A stretch of DNA of 64,000 nt from Clostridia bacterium (lineage in GTDB: Bacteria; Bacillota; Clostridia; Christensenellales; Aristaeellaceae), in the NCBI GenBank assembly GCA_017448975.1, contig JAFSKN010000037.1, forward strand, positions 26,988 through 90,987. The letters run 5' to 3'. The position numbers and the translations under genes were made by a program. The notes under the pieces are model-generated. The model saw only the letters and a list, made by a program, of their open reading frames with translations. It was not told the origin of the DNA and ran no database searches. Positions 58,290-64,000 of this stretch are shown here, piece after piece (within the stretch, counting starts at the first letter, position 1; each line of letters begins with the position of its first letter).

Positions 58290-59486
58290 ATGCAGAAGAA
58301 TTACCGCAAAACCCTGCTGGCCTGCTACCTGGGCATTATCACCCAGGCCATCGCCGCCAACTTCGCTCCTCTTTTGTTTTTGAAATTCCACACGGACTGG
58401 GGCATTTCCCTGGGGCAGATCGCCCTGATCCCCACGGTGTTTTTCTTCACCCAGATTTTGGTGGACGTATTCTGCGCCCGCTTCGTGGACCGGATCGGCT
58501 ACCGGCGCAGCATCCTGCTGTCGCAGATATTGGTGGGCGCGGGCCTGGCTGGGCTGGCCTTTGTGCCCGAGCTCACGGGCAGCCCCTTCGCGGGCGTCAT
58601 GATCTGCGTGGTGGTGTACGCCGTCGGCAGCGGGCTGATCGAGGTGCTGGTGAGCCCCATCGTGGAGGCCTGCCCCTTTGAGCACAAGGACGCGGTAATG
58701 AGCCTGCTGCATTCCTTTTACTGCTGGGGCTGTGTGGGCGTGATCCTTTTATCCACCCTGTTCTTCGCCGCCTTCGGCGTGGAAAACTGGCGGTGGCTGG
58801 CCTGCGCGTGGGCTCTGGTGCCCCTGTATAACATATATAATTTTGCCGCCTGCCCCATCGAGCGCCTGACGGAGGAAGGCCAGGGCATGACCCTTTCTCA
58901 GCTGTTCAAAGTGCCGGTATTCTGGATTTCCCTGCTGCTGATGGTGTGCGCGGGAGCCAGCGAGCTTTCTATGGCCCAGTGGGCCTCCGCCTTTACCGAA
59001 GCGGCCTTGGGCTTTTCCAAAACCGTGGGCGATTTGGCCGGGCCCTGCCTGTTTGCCGTCACCATGGGCCTGAGCCGGGTGATCTACGGCAAATACGGGC
59101 CCAAAATGAATTTGAGCCGCTGCATGATCGGCTCCGGCATCCTGTGCCTGTGCTGCTACCTGCTGGCAAGCCTGTCGAAAAACCCCGTGCTGTGCCTGAT
59201 CGGGTGCGTGTGCTGCGGCTTTTCCGTGGGCATCATGTGGCCCGGCACCATCAGCGTCACGTCTCCCCGCCTGCCCAAGGGCGGCACGGCCCTGTTTGCC
59301 ATGCTGGCTATGGCGGGGGATCTGGGCGGGGCCTTCGGCCCCAGCTTAGTGGGCGCGGTCACCCAGCAGGCGGGGGATAACCTCCAGTCCGGCATGCTCA
59401 CGGGCAGCGTGTTTCCCCTGGTGCTGGTGGCGGCACTGGTATTGCTGGATCGAAAAACACACCGAGACGGTTTTCAGGAACACTGA
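58290..59486 (+). CDS. MFS transporter
   Basis: A 398-residue polytopic protein with about 12 hydrophobic segments. The ATG at 58290 follows AAGGGTGAATCGC; longer in-frame starts have no site. It has features of the sugar/FucP-like MFS group, such as DVFCARFVDRIGYRRSILL in the loop between segments 2 and 3, and EACPFEHKDAVMSLLHSFYC. The substrate is unknown. It stands alone, divergent from the second kinase. Confidence 0.85.
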   Translation: MQKNYRKTLLACYLGIITQAIAANFAPLLFLKFHTDWGISLGQIALIPTVFFFTQILVDVFCARFVDRIGYRRSILLSQILVGAGLAGLAFVPELTGSPFAGVMICVVVYAVGSGLIEVLVSPIVEACPFEHKDAVMSLLHSFYCWGCVGVILLSTLFFAAFGVENWRWLACAWALVPLYNIYNFAACPIERLTEEGQGMTLSQLFKVPVFWISLLLMVCAGASELSMAQWASAFTEAALGFSKTVGDLAGPCLFAVTMGLSRVIYGKYGPKMNLSRCMIGSGILCLCCYLLASLSKNPVLCLIGCVCCGFSVGIMWPGTISVTSPRLPKGGTALFAMLAMAGDLGGAFGPSLVGAVTQQAGDNLQSGMLTGSVFPLVLVAALVLLDRKTHRDGFQEH

Positions 59487-59547
59487 GGGACATTTTCTAT
59501 GCCCCTCTTGTTATGCGTATCTGGTTCAGAACAATAAAGACGATCCG

Positions 59548-59694
59548 TCAGATCATGCGATCATATATGCCGGCAGCAAGATTACATATAGAGAATGATT
59601 CAAGGACATCGTCAGGACTGCCGCCGCCAGCGGAAGCGTTGGCGCTGTCCGCGATGGCGGAAAGGTTCAGGTGCGGATTCTTCGGTACGATCAT
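59548..59694 (-). CDS. Possible 48-residue protein
   Basis: Minus-strand frame beginning MIVPKNPHLNLSAIADSANA and ending GIYDRMI, preceded by AACGGAGGAAAGAGGGTT, a good ribosome-binding site at about 10 bases. No family recognised and no signal peptide. It may be a real small gene or the remnant of a longer one. It is the only coding candidate in the 565-base gap 59487-60051. Confidence 0.35.
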   Translation of the reverse strand: MIVPKNPHLNLSAIADSANASAGGGSPDDVLESFSICNLAAGIYDRMI

Positions 59695-59799
59695 AACCCT
59701 CTTTCCTCCGTTTTCTTTTCTGGCTGATATGATCAAACGGGCAGGGAAAAAGCGACCCGAAAGCGTGGCGGAAATGGCTGGTTTTTTTCCAAAAGGGGC

Positions 59800-59828
59800 T
59801 TGCAAAGCACGAAATGATCTGCTATAAT
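59800..59828 (+). promoter_or_regulatory. Strong promoter of the sugar ABC operon
   Basis: TTGCAA at 59800-59805, 17-base spacer, consensus TATAAT at 59823-59828. Transcription would start near 59835, about 215 bases before the first permease gene. Confidence 0.7.
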
Positions 59829-59923
59829 AAAAATTGCCCAAGAAAAGCAAATGGAAATGTAAAGAATAGACAATTTTATTTGGCTTCAATGGCTGATCGA
59901 AGCACCATAAATCGGGAATAAAG

Positions 59924-60000
59924 CCGGGCGCGGTCATTTTTCCGTCCACAGACGGGCGGGAAAACGGCGCGAGGGGGATTGCGGACTCCGCCCGGTTTTT
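59924..60000 (+). terminator. Terminator-like structure in the leader of the ABC operon
   Basis: CCGGGCG at 59924-59930 can pair with CGCCCGG at 59989-59995, which is followed by TTTTT. Between them lies an inner hairpin CCGTC-CACA-GACGG. As it lies between promoter and first gene it could work as an attenuator. Alternatively it ends an unrelated short transcript. Confidence 0.4.
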
Positions 60001-60051
60001 CATCGTTGAACGTTCAGACACTGAATAATTTCAGCAGTTGGGAGGCGGACT

Positions 60052-61008
60052 ATGACGACGATCAACCCCAGGAAAGTGGAGCCCTATTCGGTAAAAGGCT
60101 CCCTGCGGAGGAAGCTGTTCAATTCAAAAACGCTGATACTGATGTGCGTTCCCGCCATCATCTACTTCATCGCGTTCAGCTACGCTCCGCTGCCCGGCAT
60201 CTATGTGGCCTTCGTAAACTACAACTACCGCAAAGGCATTTTCGGCAGCCCCTTCGTGGGCCTGAAAAACTTCGATTTCGTGGCGAAATCGGGCAAGCTG
60301 TGGATGCTGACCCAGAACACCATCCTGTTCAATTTGGCGTTCATTCTGCTGGATAACCTGCTGGCGGTGACGGTGGCCATCCTGCTCAAGGAAATCCAAA
60401 GCAAATCCTTCCGTAAGGTCAGCCAGACCATGATGTTCCTGCCCTACTTCATTTCCCAGGTGCTGGTGGGCCTGCTGGTGTTCAGCCTGCTGAACTCCGA
60501 CACCGGCTTCCTGAACGTGATTTTGAAGGGCTTAGGGGCGGAACCCCTGCGCTTGTACAAAACCGGCGATCCCTGGCCGCTGATCATCATTCTGGTGCAC
60601 CTGTGGCAGAAAACGGGCTACAATTCGGTGGTGTACTTCGCCGCCATCATGGGCATTGACGATTCCATCATCGAAGCGTCCATGATCGACGGCGCCAACG
60701 GCTGGCAGAAGATCCGCTACATCATCCTGCCGTCCTTAAAGCCCACCGTGGTGATCCTGCTGCTGTTCGCCCTGGGCGGCATCGTGAAGGGCGACTTCGG
60801 CCTGTTCTGGAACCTGGTGGGCCGCAATCCCATCCTGTACAACAAGGTGGACATCATTGAAATGTTCGTATACCGCGCCACGGTGTCCGACTTCAACTTC
60901 TCCACCGCGTCGGCTGTGGGCCTGTACCAGTCCCTGATCGGCTTTATCCTGGTGCTCACCGTGAACGCCATCGTAAAGAAGATCGAGCCCGACTACTCCC
61001 TGTTCTGA
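60052..61008 (+). CDS. Sugar ABC transporter permease, LplB type
   Basis: A 318-residue inner-membrane permease with about six segments. The ATG at 60052 follows GGGAGGCGGACT. The conserved ATPase-contact loop is EASMIDGANGWQKIRYIILP, and the start (CVPAIIYFIAFSYAPLPGIY) matches the LplB group that imports oligosaccharides or related compounds. It is 13 bases before the second permease gene. No ATPase is encoded here; such systems usually share an MsmK-like ATPase from elsewhere. Confidence 0.9.
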   Translation: MTTINPRKVEPYSVKGSLRRKLFNSKTLILMCVPAIIYFIAFSYAPLPGIYVAFVNYNYRKGIFGSPFVGLKNFDFVAKSGKLWMLTQNTILFNLAFILLDNLLAVTVAILLKEIQSKSFRKVSQTMMFLPYFISQVLVGLLVFSLLNSDTGFLNVILKGLGAEPLRLYKTGDPWPLIIILVHLWQKTGYNSVVYFAAIMGIDDSIIEASMIDGANGWQKIRYIILPSLKPTVVILLLFALGGIVKGDFGLFWNLVGRNPILYNKVDIIEMFVYRATVSDFNFSTASAVGLYQSLIGFILVLTVNAIVKKIEPDYSLF

Positions 61009-61021
61009 GGAGGTGGGAAGA

Positions 61022-61942
61022 ATGGCAAAGAATAAAGACGGCATGCTGGAAAGCACCGGCAAAATCAAGCTGACGGGTTCGGACTATGTGATCCGCGGCA
61101 TCGGCTACTTCTTCATCACCATTTTCGCCATCATGAGCATCTTCCCCTTCCTGGTGATCCTTGGCACCTCCTTTGAAACGGAGGACAATATCATCACCCA
61201 GGGCGTGACGCTGCTTCCCCGGGAATTTACCACCGCGGCCTATGAACTGGTCATCAAGGGCGGCACCATCTGGCAGTCCTACTGCCTGACCATCGTTTTG
61301 ACGGCGGTTGGCACCACCATCGGCCTGTTCATCTGCGCCATGACGGGCTACGCCCTCCAGCGCAGGGACTTCCCCTTCCGCAACGGCATTTCCTTCTTCG
61401 TCTACTTCACCAGCCTGTTCCAGGCCGGTCTGGCGCCGTACTACCTGCTCATGACTCAGACCTACCACCTGAACAATTCTTATTTCGCGGTGCTGCTGCC
61501 GCTGATGGTATCAAGCTGGCTGATCATCCTGATGAAGAACTTCGCCAAATCCATTCCCCACGAGCTGACCGAGTCCGGCAAGATCGACGGCGCGGGCGAT
61601 TTCAAAATTTTCACCTCCATCATTCTGCCCATGTTAAAGCCCGGTCTGGCTACGGTTGGCCTGTTCCTGGCCCTGGGCTATTGGAACGAGTGGTATCAGT
61701 CCTCCCTGTTCCTCCAGAATAAAACCGTGCTGCCCCTGCAGTACAGCCTGTACAAGATCATCAACGAGGCCCAGTCTCTTAAAAACTCCGTGGCAAGCCA
61801 GTACGTAACCGTGGACAGCCTGCCTTCCGAATCCCTCAAGATGGCCACCGCCATGATGGCCACCGGCCCCATCATCTTCCTGTATCCCTTCGTGCAGCGT
61901 TACTTCATCGGCGGTATCACCGTAGGCGCGGTGAAGGGATAA
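61022..61942 (+). CDS. Sugar ABC transporter permease, LplC/YtcP type
   Basis: A 306-residue permease with six segments. The ATG at 61022 follows AGGAGGTGGGAAGA. The EAA-like loop is ELTESGKIDGAGDFKIFTSI. It pairs with the LplB-type protein to form the membrane channel. The C-terminus (QRYFIGGITVGAVKG) is typical of the group. Confidence 0.9.
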   Translation: MAKNKDGMLESTGKIKLTGSDYVIRGIGYFFITIFAIMSIFPFLVILGTSFETEDNIITQGVTLLPREFTTAAYELVIKGGTIWQSYCLTIVLTAVGTTIGLFICAMTGYALQRRDFPFRNGISFFVYFTSLFQAGLAPYYLLMTQTYHLNNSYFAVLLPLMVSSWLIILMKNFAKSIPHELTESGKIDGAGDFKIFTSIILPMLKPGLATVGLFLALGYWNEWYQSSLFLQNKTVLPLQYSLYKIINEAQSLKNSVASQYVTVDSLPSESLKMATAMMATGPIIFLYPFVQRYFIGGITVGAVKG

Positions 61943-62022
61943 AAGTGGAAAGTGGAAATTGATAATGTCTGCATACAAAGCGTCTGATAAATTTTCACTT
62001 TTCACTCTCCACTTTTCACTTT
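61943..62022. repeat. Third intergenic inverted repeat, AAGTGGA type
   Basis: Arm aagtggaaagtggaaatt faces attttcacttttcactctcc and acttttcacttt. It is built like the heptad repeats at 54212 and 56453 but with different wording. It lies between permease and binding-protein genes and may uncouple their expression. Confidence 0.55.
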
Positions 62023-62075
62023 CTGTCAACCTGTTCCTAAGGGCTAAAGCCCTAAAATAAAAAGGAGGAAAAAAC

Positions 62076-63674
62076 ATGAAGAAAATCCTTGCTCTGCTCC
62101 TGGCCGCCGTCATGGTCCTGAGCCTGTGCGCCGTTTCCTTCGCGGAAGATATTTCCGTGGAGAACGCGGAAGCCGTATGGGCTGAAAAATGGGCCGACGT
62201 AGACACTTCCAAGCATGTGGTGATCAACTACATGACCACCGGCGACGCTCCCAAGACCGGCGCCAACGCCGAAATGCTGGCCCAGCTCAACGCCATCCTG
62301 ACCGAAAAGGTGAACGCCGAGCTGAACATCGTCTGGATCTCCTGGACGGATTATCTGGCCAACTACAACCTGCGCATCGCGTCCATGGACGGCTCCATCG
62401 ACCTGATCGGTTCTTCCACCGACTGGCTGGACGCGTGGCCCAACGCCAAGCGCGGCGGCTTCCTGGAACTGGATCCGGAAATGCTGGCGAAATACGCGCC
62501 CGTGACCTATGCCACCGTTCCCCAGGAGCATTGGGATGTGTGCACCTATGAAGGCGACATCTACTTCATCCCCGAGGACAATTATTCCCAGTGGACCAAC
62601 CACGGCTTCGCCTATCGTCTGGACTGGGCCAAGGAAGCCGGGCTGGAAAACGGCTGCCAGACTTGGGCTGACCTGACCACTTATGTGAAGTACGTCAAGG
62701 CCACCTACGGCGATCAGCTGATCGCGCTGTGGGATACCGACGGCACCGCGTATCCCGCGGGCGGCTATATCTGCTCCTTCGCCAAGTGGCGCGCCATCGA
62801 CGGCCTGGCCAGCGGCGCCATCTGGGGCGGCTATCTGGACGATCCCTACACCATCAACTGCCTGTACCTGGAAGAAACCGATAAGCTGGTGGAATACGCC
62901 AAGCTGATGAAGGAATGGGACGAACTGGGCGTGTGGCCCACCGACGTGCTTTCCAACACCGGCGCTGACAACCGCCTTGAATTCCGTCAGGGCAAGACCG
63001 CTCTGGAACAGCACCACACCCAGACCTGGACCGGCCTTGTGTCTCCTCTGGCCAGCACCGACAACACCATGTACCTGAACGATGAAGACTGCGACGTGGG
63101 CTTCTACTACTGGGGCAAGGAAGCCGGCTACGTGACCCGCGACCTGGTGACCCACGGTGTGGCCGCTGTCTCCGCCGCTTCCGAAAATCCCGAGCGCACC
63201 CTGATGGTGTACGACCTGCTGCGCAACGACAAGGAATGCTACGACCTGTTCAACTATGGTCTGGAAGGCCGCAGCTATGCCATCGATGAAAACGGCTACC
63301 GCTACACGCCCGACACCTACGTGGCCGACAACGACAGCATCTCCACCAACTGGTGGTGGGGCCGCAACGACGCGCTGGAAATCCCCTCCGCCGCCATGAA
63401 CTGGGACGCCATCAACGCCCTGTACGAGGAATATGACCAGATCGCCGTGATGTATCCCTACGAAGCTTTCGTGTTCGACAACAGCATGGTGCAGAGCTAC
63501 ATCAACCAGTGCAACGAAATCTACAACACCTACATGAAGTACATCTGCTTCGGCCAGTACAGCGGCACCGCCGAGGAAATCGTGGCTGAATTCCAGAACG
63601 CCCTGCGCGCCGCCGGCGTGGACGAAGTGACCGCCGAACTGCAGGCCCAGATCAACGCCACCTACGGCAAATAA
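62076..63674 (+). CDS. Extracellular sugar-binding protein (LplA/DUF3502-like)
   Basis: A 532-residue solute-binding protein with a signal peptide (MKKILALLLAAVMVLSLCAV, cleavage probably after SFA). The word LSLC is not a good lipobox, so membrane anchoring is uncertain. The mature part has features of the LplA group: INYMTTGDAP near the start, WTDYLANYNLRIASMDGSID, and a C-terminal DUF3502-like region (YMKYICFGQYSGTAEEIVAE). AAGGAGGAAAAAAC precedes the ATG. Very regular, GC-ending codons suggest high expression. It delivers substrate to the two permeases. Confidence 0.9.
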   Translation: MKKILALLLAAVMVLSLCAVSFAEDISVENAEAVWAEKWADVDTSKHVVINYMTTGDAPKTGANAEMLAQLNAILTEKVNAELNIVWISWTDYLANYNLRIASMDGSIDLIGSSTDWLDAWPNAKRGGFLELDPEMLAKYAPVTYATVPQEHWDVCTYEGDIYFIPEDNYSQWTNHGFAYRLDWAKEAGLENGCQTWADLTTYVKYVKATYGDQLIALWDTDGTAYPAGGYICSFAKWRAIDGLASGAIWGGYLDDPYTINCLYLEETDKLVEYAKLMKEWDELGVWPTDVLSNTGADNRLEFRQGKTALEQHHTQTWTGLVSPLASTDNTMYLNDEDCDVGFYYWGKEAGYVTRDLVTHGVAAVSAASENPERTLMVYDLLRNDKECYDLFNYGLEGRSYAIDENGYRYTPDTYVADNDSISTNWWWGRNDALEIPSAAMNWDAINALYEEYDQIAVMYPYEAFVFDNSMVQSYINQCNEIYNTYMKYICFGQYSGTAEEIVAEFQNALRAAGVDEVTAELQAQINATYGK

Positions 63675-63693
63675 TCGCTTGACAAAACCAGGG

Positions 63694-63725
63694 GGGGATG
63701 CCAAACTGCAAGGGGAGGCATCCCC
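63694..63725 (+). terminator. Terminator of the sugar ABC operon
   Basis: GGGGATGCC / GGCATCCCC, 9-bp perfect stem with a 14-base loop, followed by TTTCTCT. It lies 20 bases after the stop. Confidence 0.7.
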
Positions 63726-63788
63726 TTTCTCTATGCGGGAACATTCAGTAACGGCTGATTTCTAAAGAACACTTTAAGTCACAAGGAA

Positions 63789-63982
63789 GCGAGGGCCTGT
63801 GCGGCCCTCGCGCACCTGCACCAGGAGGTTTCACCTCCTGGACCTCTTACCCGGAAGCGGCTTGAAAGGGAAAAGGAAGTTGGTTCCCGGTGATGCATGA
63901 AAGGACGCGGAAGTCTGGCTTGACGCCATTGTGCTTCTGGCCCGGCGTCCTTTGGACGCCAACCCGGATGCGAAGCATCCGG
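63789..63982. repeat. Cluster of four hairpins (REP-like intergenic repeat)
   Basis: Perfect inverted repeats follow each other: GCGAGGGCC/GGCCCTCGC (63789-63811), CCAGGAGGT/ACCTCCTGG (63821-63841), GGCGTCC/GGACGCC (63944-63960) and CCGGATGC/GCATCCGG (63964-63982). No gene is visible from 63726 to the end of the window. The density of hairpins suggests a repetitive extragenic element. Confidence 0.5.
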
Positions 63983-64000
63983 GGAAAGCCGGGAAAATCC

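Overview
The window looks like chromosome of a spore-forming, gut- or rumen-type anaerobic member of the Clostridia. It has strong GGAGG ribosome-binding sites, a SigK-type sporulation sigma factor, TnpX/SpoIVCA-type large serine recombinases (LSRs), MobA/MobL mobilisation modules and an Lpl-type sugar ABC transporter. Host-like genes are moderately GC-rich, while several accessory genes are clearly AT-rich. No rRNA, tRNA or CRISPR array was seen.

Main result: the mother-cell sigma factor gene sigK is present in three pieces, separated by two different LSR elements. Codons 1-110 plus one base lie at 8065-8395, the middle at 33981-34285, and the last 16 codons plus stop at 50526-50576. Element A (25,585 bp) sits between ...CIEN and EILM.... 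Element B (16,240 bp) sits between ...SYVSR and MEKR.... Each carries an LSR at its right end, pointing like sigK and abutting the right junction. Joining the short direct repeats at the junctions (aaatg for A, atgtatcgcgc for B) gives one uninterrupted 228-residue sigma factor with pro-sequence, regions 2 to 4 and a canonical C-terminus. The junction that each excised circle would carry is an imperfect palindrome, as expected of LSR attP sites. This resembles the Bacillus subtilis skin element, but with two elements in series.

Layout. 3-5436: end of a PLD-domain gene, then a Tn4451-like mobilisable element (DUF3847-like protein, oriT candidate, MobA/MobL relaxase, TnpW-like protein, LSR) and palindromic repeats. 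5437-7916: alpha/beta hydrolase, phosphodiesterase, HTH-TPR regulator. 8065-50576: split sigK. Element A is a defence island: HEPN/MNT toxin-antitoxin, SWIM protein, a nuclease-NACHT plus SIR2 operon, a second mobilisation module, an HTH regulator, a type III restriction-modification pair and a 1,945-residue nuclease-STAND protein. Element B is a cell-surface locus: a transglutaminase-like protein, two BspA-like secreted proteins (one with very long 15-bp repeat arrays), and an exopolysaccharide operon (Wzz, CpsD kinase, three glycosyltransferases, EpsG polymerase, flippase) with an LCP-family protein.

50637-58095: a truncated flavin reductase gene, then a signalling cluster: an APC permease fused to a hybrid histidine kinase, an HPt protein, a REC-GGDEF-EAL protein and a second hybrid kinase. 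58290-63674: an MFS transporter and a sugar ABC transporter operon (two permeases and a binding protein, no ATPase) behind a strong promoter and a long leader. The window ends in a cluster of hairpins.

Inference: if the elements behave like skin, both must be excised in the mother cell to make SigK. That cell would lose its phage-defence island and exopolysaccharide locus, while the forespore keeps them. Excision itself cannot be seen from this sequence.
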